The notes beneath the pieces were generated by a model. It made no database searches. It was given only the letters and a program-made list of their open reading frames with translations, and was not told the DNA's origin. The position numbers and the translations under genes are program-made. A DNA stretch of 37,087 bases from JAGNXB01 sp964471595 (GTDB taxonomy: Bacteria > Bacteroidota > Bacteroidia > Chitinophagales > Saprospiraceae): positions 1 to 37,087 of the forward strand of contig CAYYGN010000027.1 of assembly GCA_964471595.1 (NCBI GenBank), given 5' to 3'. Position 1 is the stretch's first letter; each line of letters starts with the position of its first letter. Positions 7,382 through 15,701 of the stretch are shown one piece after another.

Positions 7382-7939
7382 ATGAAAAACCTCTTTCTTT
7401 GTCTCAGTCTCGGCATAGGCATGGCCCTCGCCGCCCATGGATGTGCCGATGGTGTCGAACAACCTGCTTCTACGGCAGATGCCTCTATGGCCAAAGGCCA
7501 ATCGGCCGTGGTGGATGCAGAATCCGCCCCCAATATCCTCGCCATCGCCATCGGCTCCAAAGATCACAGCACGCTGGTTGCTGCCGTCCAGGCGGCTGCC
7601 CTGGAAGATGTACTGACCAACGCAGGTCCGTTGACGGTATTTGCTCCGAATAATGCCGCCTTTGAAAAATTGCCGGCCGGTACATTGGAAAATCTTCTGA
7701 AGCCGGAAAACAAAGCCACTCTTGCACGGATCATCAAATACCACGCAACTCCCGGCACTTTTACCTCTGACAATCTGCGCGACGGACAGCAATTGTACAT
7801 GGCCACAGGCCACTACATTCCGGTAAAGGTGGAAAGCGACCAACTCTCCCTCCAGGGAGCCAGGGTCCTGGGTACCGTAAAAGCCTCCAATGGCATCGTC
7901 CATGTCATTGACGCCGTCCTGCTTCCTCCTGAAGAATAG
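7382..7939 (+). CDS. Fasciclin (FAS1) domain lipoprotein within the nos operon
   Basis: The 185-residue protein has a signal peptide with a probable relaxed lipobox (HGC, C21) and a single FAS1 domain at about 51-182. The H1 motif reads LTVFAPNNAAF (84-94), the YH element is at 120-121, and the H2 motif GIVHVIDAVLLP is at 171-182. FAS1 domains mediate adhesion or small-molecule binding on the cell surface or in the periplasm. The gene sits 12 bp after nosL and before nosD, all on one strand, so co-expression is expected. FAS1 is not a known nos maturation factor, and its role here is unknown. It is not obviously foreign: codon use looks like that of its neighbours. Confidence 0.88.
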   Translation: MKNLFLCLSLGIGMALAAHGCADGVEQPASTADASMAKGQSAVVDAESAPNILAIAIGSKDHSTLVAAVQAAALEDVLTNAGPLTVFAPNNAAFEKLPAGTLENLLKPENKATLARIIKYHATPGTFTSDNLRDGQQLYMATGHYIPVKVESDQLSLQGARVLGTVKASNGIVHVIDAVLLPPEE

Positions 7940-7951
7940 CACCGGAAATCA

Positions 7952-7980
7952 GCCACCCGCTCCTTCGGGACGCGGGTGGC
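7952..7980 (+). other. UUCG-capped intercistronic hairpin between FAS1 gene and nosD
   Basis: GCCACCCGCTCC pairs with GGACGCGGGTGGC, closing on a C(TTCG)G tetraloop with one bulged C at 7971. The stem is 12 bp and mostly GC. C(UUCG)G loops are unusually stable in RNA. Only a weak pyrimidine stretch follows, so it is a poor intrinsic terminator and more likely an mRNA-stability or attenuation element splitting the operon before nosDFY. Confidence 0.7.
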
Positions 7981-8020
7981 CACCGGCCTTCCGTTTGATG
8001 ACCACTCCTGAATTTCTGTC

Positions 8021-9292
8021 ATGAAATATTTCCTTCACCTGTTGACCCTGATCCTGTGGACAGTCTGTCCGCCGGCGACACCGGCCGGGACCATCCGGGT
8101 AGCGCCCGGCAGTACATGGGCATCGGTACACGAAGCTGTATCCAAGGCTTGTGATGGAGATACCCTCTTGATCGCCAAGGGCCTGTACCTGGAGCACGGC
8201 ATCACCGTTTCCCGTCCACTGGCCCTGATAGGCGAACCGGGTGCCATCATCGATGCGCAAGGCAAAGGCACCATCCTCGTCGTGGAAGCCCCCGGTGTCA
8301 CAGTCCGCGGACTGGAATTTCACAACACCGGGTACAGCTATGTCGAGGATCGCTCCGCCATCCGAATACGCAAAACGGATGGCTTTACCATCAGTCACAA
8401 CATCCTGAAAAACACGACTTTCGGTATATATCTCGAATATGCCCGACAAGGCACCGTTTTCGCCAATCATCTGGTCGGCAAAGCCGTAGAGGAAGCCAGC
8501 TCCGGCAATGGCATCCATCTCTGGTATTGCAAGAACATCCTCCTCGAAAGAAATCACATCATCGGCCATCGAGATGGTATCTACCTGGAATTTGCCGACA
8601 GCAGCCATATCAAGGACAATGTAGCTTATCAAAATCTGCGCTACGGACTTCACTTCATGTTTTCCAACGACGACACATACTCCGGCAACAGGTTCAGTGA
8701 AAACGGAGCCGGCGTCGCCGTCATGTTTTCCAGAAGAATCCAAATGTGGCACAATGAATTCAGCCGCAACTGGGGCAAGGCTTCTTATGGCCTGCTGTTG
8801 AAGGAAATCTACGACCTCGAAATAAGCCACAACACATTTCGTGAAAACACGATTGGCATCCTGGTGGAAGGTTCCAACCGGGTCAATTACCTGAACAACG
8901 ACTTCATCCGCAATGGTTGGGCCATCAAAATGACGGGGGGATGTCTGGAAAATACCATCCGGGACAACAACTTCCTCTCCAATACCTTCGATATGGCCAT
9001 GCACAGCAGCACCGCCAGCAATTCCCTTGATGGAAATTATTGGGACAATTACGATGGCTACGACCTTGATCGCGACAAGACGGGTGACATCCCCTACAGA
9101 CCGGTCAAACTCTTTAATTTCATTGTCCATCAGAGTCCGGAATCAATGATTTTGCTGCGAAGCCTGTTCATCGATTTGCTCAATCTGGCGGAAAAAGTCA
9201 GCCCGGTCTTTACCCCGGAAAACATCGCCGACCGTAAACCCCGCATGCGCCGGGTGGTCCATCCGGCTGTTCCCACAATTCACCTGTCATGA
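8021..9292 (+). CDS. nosD: NosD, periplasmic parallel beta-helix copper maturation protein
   Basis: The 423-residue protein has a Sec signal (about 1-22) and then repeated 22-24-residue carbohydrate-binding/beta-helix turns of the CASH type. These show as runs such as ISHNILKNTTFGIYLEYA and IKDNVAYQNLRYGLHF through about residue 340. NosD works with the NosFY transporter to supply sulfur and copper for assembly of the CuZ site of NosZ. Length is typical of the family. Its stop overlaps the nosF start by 4 bp, so the two are coupled. A short C-terminal tail after residue 390 is less conserved. Confidence 0.94.
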   Translation: MKYFLHLLTLILWTVCPPATPAGTIRVAPGSTWASVHEAVSKACDGDTLLIAKGLYLEHGITVSRPLALIGEPGAIIDAQGKGTILVVEAPGVTVRGLEFHNTGYSYVEDRSAIRIRKTDGFTISHNILKNTTFGIYLEYARQGTVFANHLVGKAVEEASSGNGIHLWYCKNILLERNHIIGHRDGIYLEFADSSHIKDNVAYQNLRYGLHFMFSNDDTYSGNRFSENGAGVAVMFSRRIQMWHNEFSRNWGKASYGLLLKEIYDLEISHNTFRENTIGILVEGSNRVNYLNNDFIRNGWAIKMTGGCLENTIRDNNFLSNTFDMAMHSSTASNSLDGNYWDNYDGYDLDRDKTGDIPYRPVKLFNFIVHQSPESMILLRSLFIDLLNLAEKVSPVFTPENIADRKPRMRRVVHPAVPTIHLS

Positions 9293-10053
9293 TCCGATTG
9301 AACGCTCTCGAAAAAAAATTCGGTCGCCTGGAAGTCCTGCGGGGCATTTCCCTGAGCTTCCGCGATCAGGGAATAACGGCCATCCTGGGACCCAACGGCT
9401 CGGGGAAAACCACCCTCATCAAATCCATCCTGGGCATGGTGCTTCCCAACAACGGCAGCATCCATTTTAATGGCAGGGATATCAAGGGTCAATGGGCCTA
9501 CAGGGAACAAATAGATTATCTGCCCCAGATGGCACGGTTTCCGGACAACATCCGCGTTAGGGAGCTGATGCACATGATCCGCGATATCCGGGGCAAAGCC
9601 CCTGCCCGGCAGGACCGCCTGGTCGAACTGTTCGGCCTTGCACCCTACTGGGAAAAACGACTGGGTGACCTGTCAGGAGGTACCAGGCAGAAAGTCAATA
9701 TCGTCCAGGCATTCATGTTCGACAGCCCCGTCATGATCCTCGACGAACCCACCAATGGCCTGGATCCGGTTGCCCTGATCCACCTCAAGGATCTGCTGCG
9801 GGAAGAAAGAAATAAAGGCAAACAAATGCTGATCACCACCCATATCATGCACTTCGTGGAAGAAATGGCTGATGAACTCATTTTCCTCCTGGAAGGCAAC
9901 GTGATTTTCCAGGGAAGAACAGCAGATCTCCTTCATCGTGTCCATGAAGAAAACCTGGAAAATGCCACAGCCGCCATCCTGCGCGACCGCAAAATAGACC
10001 GGGTCAACGGCCACGCGTTCAACAAAGTCACCCCCGCCTTCCACCTTACCTGA
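9289..10053 (+). CDS. nosF: NosF, ABC transporter ATPase of the NosDFY complex
   Basis: This 254-residue ABC ATPase has Walker A GPNGSGKT at 34-41, a Q-loop glutamine at 80, and the signature LSGGT at 128-132. Walker B VMILDE lies at 148-153 and the switch histidine is H185. It powers NosY, and the NosDFY complex matures the CuZ site of N2O reductase. All catalytic motifs are intact. It overlaps nosD by 4 bp and lies 13 bp before nosY. The C-terminal 40 residues are variable. Confidence 0.94.
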   Translation: MIRLNALEKKFGRLEVLRGISLSFRDQGITAILGPNGSGKTTLIKSILGMVLPNNGSIHFNGRDIKGQWAYREQIDYLPQMARFPDNIRVRELMHMIRDIRGKAPARQDRLVELFGLAPYWEKRLGDLSGGTRQKVNIVQAFMFDSPVMILDEPTNGLDPVALIHLKDLLREERNKGKQMLITTHIMHFVEEMADELIFLLEGNVIFQGRTADLLHRVHEENLENATAAILRDRKIDRVNGHAFNKVTPAFHLT

Positions 10054-10066
10054 TGCCATTATCGCC

Positions 10067-10849
10067 ATGTTCAAGATCCTGAAATACAGCTTCTACGACC
10101 TGATGAGGGGCCGCTGGGCCTTCTTGTATACGGCCTTCTACCTGACCCTGACCACCACCCTTCTGTGGCTGAGTCCCGACTTGTCCAAAGTCATCATCAG
10201 TCTGATGAATGTCGTTCTCATCCTGGTACCGCTCATCGCCACCATGTTCGGGATCATGTATTACTACCATTCCCGTGAATTTACCGAACTGCTCCTGGCA
10301 CAACCCGTCCGCAGGACATCCATTTTTTTCGGCCAGTATCTGGGAATTGCCCTGTCCCTCTCGGCCAGTCTCATGGTCGGAATCGGACTCCCGTTCGTCC
10401 TGTGGGGCGTATTCAGCTCCGACTCGGCCGGAGAGTGGCTGATGGTTCTTGTCACAGGAATTTTCCTCTCGTTCATATTTGCCGCCGTGGCTTACTTCAT
10501 TGCCCTCAACCACGAAAACAGGATCAAAGGATTTGGCCTGGCGATCCTGGCCTGGCTGGTTTTTGCCGTGATTTATGACGGTGTCTTTCTCCTTTTGCTG
10601 ACCATGTACAACGATTATCCCCTGGAAGGATTTGCCATCGCCGGCACAATGATCAATCCGATCGACATGGCGCGCGTTCTTATCCTGCTCCAACTCGACA
10701 TATCCGCATTAATGGGTTACACGGGTGCGGTATTCCAAAAATTCCTGGGACAATCCTTCGGGTTGATGCTGGCCTTCGGTGCCTTGGCGATGTGGGTTCT
10801 GCTCCCTGCCCTCGGGATCCGTTGGGTAGCCCAACGCAAAGATTTCTAA
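10067..10849 (+). CDS. nosY: NosY, ABC transporter permease of the NosDFY complex
   Basis: The 260-residue protein has six predicted transmembrane helices and the ABC-2 type permease layout. An N-terminal amphipathic segment MFKILKYSFYDLMRGRW leads into helix 1, and the ELLLAQPVRR element follows helix 2. It forms the membrane part of NosDFY. Length and gene order (D-F-Y) are standard. The next gene, ric, starts 18 bp after its stop and is probably the last gene of the operon. Confidence 0.93.
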   Translation: MFKILKYSFYDLMRGRWAFLYTAFYLTLTTTLLWLSPDLSKVIISLMNVVLILVPLIATMFGIMYYYHSREFTELLLAQPVRRTSIFFGQYLGIALSLSASLMVGIGLPFVLWGVFSSDSAGEWLMVLVTGIFLSFIFAAVAYFIALNHENRIKGFGLAILAWLVFAVIYDGVFLLLLTMYNDYPLEGFAIAGTMINPIDMARVLILLQLDISALMGYTGAVFQKFLGQSFGLMLAFGALAMWVLLPALGIRWVAQRKDF

Positions 10850-10867
10850 CCATACAACAGACGAGTC

Positions 10868-11617
10868 ATGCAAACAATACCCTTGACCTCCATGAAAGTA
10901 GGTGACCTTGTCGCCGAAGATTACCGCCGCGCGGCTATTTTCAAAAAGAACGGCATCGATTTTTGCTGTGGCGGCGGAAAAACCCTGCAGGAAGCCTGCA
11001 AGCAAAAAGGAGTGGATGAATCCGAACTGGTAGCCGATATCCAACAATTGGACCATCGCCCCGCCGGTCAGCCCGCCCATGACTTCATGTCCTGGTCACC
11101 AGCTTTTCTCGCCGATTACATCGTCGAAGTCCACCACCGTTATGTGCGGGACAAAATGCCCGTCATTCTGGAATTTGCCCAGAAAGTAGCCCGGGTACAC
11201 GGACACGCCGCACCCGAAACCATCCGGATCCATCAGTGGCTGACGGTACTTGCCGATGAATTGAACGACCACCTGGGCAAAGAAGAGCGCATCCTCTTTC
11301 CTTATATCAAATTGCTGTGGTCCTATGCCCGGGAAAACGGAACACCGGAACCACCCACATTCGGCCATCTGCAAAACCCCATCCATGTCATGCTGAACGA
11401 GCATGAATCCGCAGGAGAAATATTGAGAGAAGTGCGTTCCCTCAGCCAGGACTTCCAACCCCCGGACTGGGCCTGCAAGACCTACAAGGTATTGTATCAG
11501 ATGTTGGAAGAATTCGAATCCGACCTCCATCAACACATCCATCTGGAAAACAATATCCTTTTTCCCAAGGCACTGGAGGTGGAAAAATCCGTCATACCCC
11601 CCACCGGTAAATCCTGA
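10868..11617 (+). CDS. ric: Iron-sulfur cluster repair di-iron protein
   Basis: The 249-residue protein combines an N-terminal ScdA_N domain (about 1-60, with the DFCCGGGKTLQEAC motif at 31-44) with a hemerythrin-like four-helix bundle. Candidate di-iron ligands are H89, H135 with E139, H179, and H223 with E227; the two HxxxE pairs match E. coli YtfE (H129/E133 and H204/E208). Ric proteins repair iron-sulfur clusters damaged by nitric oxide and oxidants in the cytoplasm. Being last in the nos operon suggests that the cell couples N2O respiration to protection against NO. A small 5-bp inverted repeat follows the stop at 11618-11632. Confidence 0.92.
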   Translation: MQTIPLTSMKVGDLVAEDYRRAAIFKKNGIDFCCGGGKTLQEACKQKGVDESELVADIQQLDHRPAGQPAHDFMSWSPAFLADYIVEVHHRYVRDKMPVILEFAQKVARVHGHAAPETIRIHQWLTVLADELNDHLGKEERILFPYIKLLWSYARENGTPEPPTFGHLQNPIHVMLNEHESAGEILREVRSLSQDFQPPDWACKTYKVLYQMLEEFESDLHQHIHLENNILFPKALEVEKSVIPPTGKS

Positions 11618-11646
11618 TCCGGCATCTCCGGACTTGGATGTTTTAG

Positions 11647-11844
11647 GGGGCCCTGCTTTTACATGGTGCTGACGCCACACCGGTGGTGCTCGACCATTAT
11701 TTGCGATGCGAAACGTTTTTCGCCCAACATGGCATCAACAGAGATATGCCGGCCCAAACCTGCGCCGGCAAATGCTTGTTGCCAATGAAAAAGACATGGG
11801 TACATGGCCATTGCCATCGCAACAACACCAACGCACATTTCTGA
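11647..11844 (+). pseudogene. Probable relic of a small CxGKC-motif Bacteroidota protein
   Basis: An open frame of 65 codons between stops has no ATG start (GTG codons at 11683 and 11686). It encodes a hydrophobic lead, VVLDHYLRCETFFAQHG, then INRDMP and CAGKCLLPMKK. I recognise this as the layout of small Bacteroidota proteins with a membrane helix, a YxxN-like stretch, an 'N[KR]-P' segment and a CNGKC motif followed by a lysine-rich tail. The match is from memory, not a search. An ATG at 11638 is in frame but followed at once by a TAG at 11644, and the expected lysine-rich tail is lost soon after KK, which points to decay or frameshifts. The rest of the 430-bp gap (11618-12047) holds nothing else I can support; a 111-codon frame on the minus strand there looks spurious. 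Confidence 0.35.
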
Positions 11845-12047
11845 GGCCGGCCGCCATATCTTTCTGACGGCCGGCTTCAGTCTCCAGGGCAAGGTGAGGC
11901 GCAGGAAAGGGACTTCCACGGAGGGCCTCCCTATCAACCATTTCCAAGGGCAGATCTCACGGGCGTTGCCATAAGGCAGCTTCTTCCGGGACATTGATGC
12001 TTGCCGTCATCGGAATATGGTTTGGAGCGTCGTGCATCGGCCACCGG

Positions 12048-13304
12048 TTATTCAGCGCGGGGAATCCGGACTACCCGGAAGCCCACCCGGCTTTGACGCG
12101 TGTTAAGGGGAAAGGTTTCGCCCAGGTCGCGCTGCAACTCCGGCAAATAGGACATGAATGATCCTCCCAGGGCCAATGCCCTCGGCTCGGAGCCCTTCCC
12201 CAGGGAGGGCACATCATCGGAGACCCATTCGGCTACGTTGCCAATCAGGTCGTGCATGTGCATGGCATATCCTCCCGGTTTGAAGGTACCCACCGGGGCG
12301 GTAAGGCTGTAGCCGTCATTCCAATCCTTATGGATGACGGGCCTCCGGTCAGGAAATAATTCGGCCAGACTCTGGTCGGCCAGATTGGCCAGACCCGATC
12401 CGTTGGTCCACGCCGTTCCCGGTACCCATTCATTGGATTCCCGGCCCGAAAGCAAAACATACATCCACTCTCCGCGCGTGGGTAGCCGGTACATGTAACG
12501 GGGGTCCTGCTCCGTCAACCACCGGCAAAAAGCCTCCGCCTCAGATCGTGTGACGAAACAGGCCGGATGGTGCTCTTCATCCCAGGTACGAAGCCGCCCG
12601 TCCGGACGGTGGGAGAAATTTATGTTCCGCTGCAATGGCTCACCAGGCCGGATGGAAGGTATGGTGACGGCACTTTCCGGTCCTTCTCCCAGCTCATGAG
12701 GAACTCCGGCCACTTCGTCGTACAGACGATACTGGGAAACCGTCACTTCACGGGAGGCCATTTGAAAACCACCCAGGGTACCCCCGGCAGCTTCATTGCC
12801 GAGAACCGCGACCATTTGGCGATCCATGTCCCGGAACAAACGACGCATCCTGATCTGCCGGTCAAATCTTTTGCTCAGGTCCTGGTAGGCATCGGCAACC
12901 CGGACAGCACAGATCACTTCCTGACCTGCCTGGTCCTCCGACATCACCACCTCGGTGGCTGGTGAATGGAAAAAACTGTCCTGGTCAATGAATCGCCAAC
13001 TGAACCGGGCGGGGGTCGAAAGCAGCAGAGGCTTGCCCGCCTCGATCGGCTGGGCCGTATAGTCAAGCAGGATAATCCCGGAAACATCGGTGGTGAATCG
13101 CGCCCTCCCGAAAGCCAGTTCATCCTTCATTTCTACGGTACCGGGGGCTTGACGCAGTACCTGCAACAAGGAGTCGGAAATGGGCTGAAGCGTCATTTGC
13201 GCGCAGAGGTCCGAATGAAAAATCAGACCTGCCAGCATCAGGGCGATAGCTATAACACGGAAAGGATGGCGGTAATGGCACTGTATCATGGGATAAAAAT
13301 GCAT
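12048..13304 (-). CDS. Secreted FGE/SUMF1-fold protein lacking catalytic cysteines
   Basis: The 418-residue protein has a signal peptide ending near residue 36 (DLCAQ). A region of unknown fold follows (about 40-175), then a formylglycine-generating-enzyme type domain (about 176-415). Landmarks are REVTVSQY at 185-192, RLPTRGEW at 273-280, GNVAEW at 355-360, GGSF at 380-383 and VGFR at 407-410. Active FGE enzymes have two cysteines between the last two landmarks; here that stretch has none. It is therefore probably a structural or binding member, as in the Bacteroidota gliding proteins GldJ/GldK, though it is not clearly either. M6 (13289) is an alternative start. It follows lysC on the same strand by 68 bp. 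Confidence 0.75.
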   Translation of the reverse strand: MHFYPMIQCHYRHPFRVIAIALMLAGLIFHSDLCAQMTLQPISDSLLQVLRQAPGTVEMKDELAFGRARFTTDVSGIILLDYTAQPIEAGKPLLLSTPARFSWRFIDQDSFFHSPATEVVMSEDQAGQEVICAVRVADAYQDLSKRFDRQIRMRRLFRDMDRQMVAVLGNEAAGGTLGGFQMASREVTVSQYRLYDEVAGVPHELGEGPESAVTIPSIRPGEPLQRNINFSHRPDGRLRTWDEEHHPACFVTRSEAEAFCRWLTEQDPRYMYRLPTRGEWMYVLLSGRESNEWVPGTAWTNGSGLANLADQSLAELFPDRRPVIHKDWNDGYSLTAPVGTFKPGGYAMHMHDLIGNVAEWVSDDVPSLGKGSEPRALALGGSFMSYLPELQRDLGETFPLNTRQSRVGFRVVRIPRAE

Positions 13305-13372
13305 GAAGGATTTGCTGGGAAAGAAAACGTCAAAGGAGGCAAAAACCCGGCCGAATCAGGTACAATAGGGGT

Positions 13373-14656
13373 TCAACCCTTGCGGGCCATGACAGGAACA
13401 TTTTTGGCTACAAATTGTACGGTGTTCCGGATGCGCTCCTCGAAAAGAACGATCCTGCCTCTGCGCATATTCTCCATAACACCATCCTGTGGATGCCGGA
13501 TGGTGATGAGTTCCAGCCCGTCCTCCCTGGTTACTTTGAACTCGCTTTCAATGTTGTCGATGAAAGCCTGCACCTTTTCCGGGGCGCGATTGACACAAAT
13601 GGAAAAGCTGATGGCCGAATTTTGCATCATGTTCACCTGGAGCCGCTGATCGGCGATTTTCTGGAACAGCAAACTGAGATGATGCTCCGCCACAAAGGAA
13701 AAGTCCCTCGTGGCAATGCTCAACAACGTCTGGTCCTGTTCAACCGTGACAATGGGTGGATAATGGTCTTCGACATCGGCGGAGATCAGGGTGCCTTCCC
13801 CATCCGGTTCGACGAACGACTTGACAAACAGAGGTATGGATTTGTTTTGCAGGGGTTTGATGGTTTTGGGATGGATGACCTTGGCACCGTAATAGGTCAT
13901 TTCTATCGCTTCCTTGTAAGAAAGCCGGTCCAGCTTGGTCACATTGTCAAAAAGCCTGGGATCCCCGGTCAGCACACCTGGCACATCTTTCCAGATGGTC
14001 ATGTTTTCCGCGTTCAGACAATACGAAAAGATGGCGGTGGTGTAATCCGAACCCTCCCTGCCCAATGTGGTTGTGGCGTTATCCCTGGTACTGGCGATGA
14101 ACCCCTGAGTAAGCAGAAATCCGGGTTGCGTCACCATGGGTTTCACTTTCTCTTCCATCCGGCGGCCGGTTTCCGTCCAATCCACCCATCCTTCCCGGTG
14201 TATTTCATCCGTGATGATGACTTCACGGGCATCCAGCCAGGCCGTCACCAATCCGATGTGGTTCAAATAGGCATGAACAATCCGGGACGAGGCTAATTCG
14301 CCCACACAAATGATCTGGTCGTACATGTAGTCGAAGTGGGGATGTGGCGGTTCCTCCAGGACCCAATGCGCCTCCACAAAGGTGTCATTCAGGGCTGTCA
14401 GAATCTCCTCGTTGCCAGGCAGCAATTCTTTGGCGAGGGTGTCATGCATCCCTTTGATCCCTTCCAGCAGCGCAAGCGCAGTGCCATCCTGCCGGGCATG
14501 TGCATAAATGACCTCTTCGAGCGCATTGGTCGTCTTGCCCATGGCTGAGACCACGATGACCAGGTTTTCATCCTTGAATCGCTGCAAAATGGTGCCCACG
14601 TTTCTGACAGCGGCAGCATCTTTGAGGCTTGATCCGCCAAACTTGAATGTCCTCAA
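13373..14656 (-). CDS. lysC: Aspartate kinase
   Basis: The 427-residue protein phosphorylates L-aspartate, the first step to lysine, threonine, methionine and diaminopimelate. It has the amino acid kinase fold with KFGGSSL at 5-11, LGREGSDYTT at 198-207, GDPR at 231-234 and GAKVIHPKT at 257-265. Two C-terminal ACT-type regulatory regions occupy about 303-427, which suggests allosteric feedback. It is monofunctional: no homoserine dehydrogenase domain follows. A clear -7 element lies just upstream of its start. The start overlaps nothing once cdsA is given its proper, shorter start. Confidence 0.93.
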   Translation of the reverse strand: MRTFKFGGSSLKDAAAVRNVGTILQRFKDENLVIVVSAMGKTTNALEEVIYAHARQDGTALALLEGIKGMHDTLAKELLPGNEEILTALNDTFVEAHWVLEEPPHPHFDYMYDQIICVGELASSRIVHAYLNHIGLVTAWLDAREVIITDEIHREGWVDWTETGRRMEEKVKPMVTQPGFLLTQGFIASTRDNATTTLGREGSDYTTAIFSYCLNAENMTIWKDVPGVLTGDPRLFDNVTKLDRLSYKEAIEMTYYGAKVIHPKTIKPLQNKSIPLFVKSFVEPDGEGTLISADVEDHYPPIVTVEQDQTLLSIATRDFSFVAEHHLSLLFQKIADQRLQVNMMQNSAISFSICVNRAPEKVQAFIDNIESEFKVTREDGLELITIRHPQDGVMENMRRGRIVLFEERIRNTVQFVAKNVPVMARKG

Positions 14657-14676
14657 CTTCCCGTTTTTTAAGAGGA

Positions 14677-14684
14677 CAAAGGTA
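14677..14684 (-). promoter_or_regulatory. -7 promoter element of the aspartate kinase gene
   Basis: The minus strand reads TACCTTTG, a full TAnnTTTG match, 20 bases upstream of the lysC start codon. No matching -33 element stands out. Confidence 0.55.
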
Positions 14685-14822
14685 GCGCTCCACCAAGGAA
14701 TCCCGCCCTATGGTCCTCCGGCCGGCCATGGAAAGGCAATACGGCTCACCATACAAATCCCTGTTTTTTGCTTTCGGCGTCGTATCCTTGTCTGTCCGCT
14801 AACTGCCGCACCCACCCAAGCT

Positions 14823-15650
14823 GTGCTACAACGCCTCAAGACTGCCCTGGTATTTGCCCTGATCGTCATCCTGGGCATCTTTTCCGGTGAATGGGGATTC
14901 ATTGCCCTCTTTTCCGCCGTGCTTGTCCTTGGCCTGTTCGAATATTTCCAAATGGTGGCCCCGCGCGATCAGTGGAAGGACCGATGGAGACGCTACAGCG
15001 GGATCCTTTGGGGATTGGTGCCTTTCGGCATCAGCCTCTACCTGATCCACGGCGGCCAACTTTCCGGCAAAAAACTGGCTCTCAACATCTTACTTTATCT
15101 CACTACCCTGCTCGGTTGGTTTTTCGTACCCGAGCTTTTCTCCCGCAGGACCCAGCGGTTTTCCCAGGTAGCCCTCGGTCTTACCGGACTGATCTATGTC
15201 GCTTTGCCGATGGGGTGCCTTCCGCTGCTGGCCTATTGGGAAGGCACCTACCAGCCCTGGCAGGTATTTTCCGTGCTGTTGCTGGTATGGGCCAATGATA
15301 CAGGGGCTTATATCTCCGGGATCCGGTGGGGCAAACGGTTCATGCTGCCGGAGATTTCTCCCAAAAAGACCTGGGAAGGCTGGGCAGGAGGATTCTTGCT
15401 GACCTTGGTTACCGGAGGCTTGCTGTCCAGCGGACTGGCATCCTGGACCCTGAAAGACGGGTTGATCACCGGCGTCCTCGTTGCCGTTTGGGGCCCGTTT
15501 GGCGACCTGGTGGAATCCATGCTCAAACGGGAATTCGCGGTCAAGGATTCCGGCAAACTCCTTCCCGGACACGGTGGCGTCCTCGACCGTTTCGACGCCT
15601 TCCTGTTTGCCCTGCCGCCGGTAGTGCTCTACTGGTACGCACTTCGCTGA
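14823..15650 (+). CDS. cdsA: Phosphatidate cytidylyltransferase
   Basis: CdsA makes CDP-diacylglycerol from phosphatidic acid and CTP in the inner membrane. The family signature is complete near the C-terminus, running from SMLKREFAVKDSGKLLPGHG to the DRFD motif (residues 232-258 of the chosen protein). Several transmembrane helices precede it. The frame stays open far upstream, but every ATG lies inside the oppositely transcribed aspartate kinase gene and the extra residues are not membrane-like. I therefore choose GTG at 14823, which gives 275 residues, starts just before the first hydrophobic helix and fits the family length. It forms a pathway pair with psd downstream; no CDP-diacylglycerol-serine transferase is in the window. 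Confidence 0.9.
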   Translation: MLQRLKTALVFALIVILGIFSGEWGFIALFSAVLVLGLFEYFQMVAPRDQWKDRWRRYSGILWGLVPFGISLYLIHGGQLSGKKLALNILLYLTTLLGWFFVPELFSRRTQRFSQVALGLTGLIYVALPMGCLPLLAYWEGTYQPWQVFSVLLLVWANDTGAYISGIRWGKRFMLPEISPKKTWEGWAGGFLLTLVTGGLLSSGLASWTLKDGLITGVLVAVWGPFGDLVESMLKREFAVKDSGKLLPGHGGVLDRFDAFLFALPPVVLYWYALR

Positions 15651-15677
15651 AAAAGGGGGAATTTATGGGTATCCTTT

Positions 15678-15685
15678 TACCTTTG
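15678..15685 (+). promoter_or_regulatory. -7 promoter element of psd
   Basis: TACCTTTG, a full TAnnTTTG match, lies 16 bases before the psd start in the 51-bp gap after cdsA. It suggests that psd has its own promoter as well as possible read-through from cdsA. Confidence 0.5.
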
Positions 15686-15701
15686 ATCGCTATACATCCC
15701 C

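Noticed and set aside
11618..11632. TCCGG-CATCT-CCGGA after ric as a terminator
   Set aside because: The stem is short and is followed only by a broken T-stretch, so it is mentioned with ric but not called.
11659..11994. 111-codon minus-strand frame in the gap after ric
   Set aside because: It has no recognisable motif and odd composition, and overlaps the better-supported CxGKC relic on the other strand.
14508..14822. N-terminal extension of cdsA to an ATG inside the aspartate kinase gene
   Set aside because: The extra 105 residues overlap lysC on the other strand, are not membrane-like and exceed the family length.
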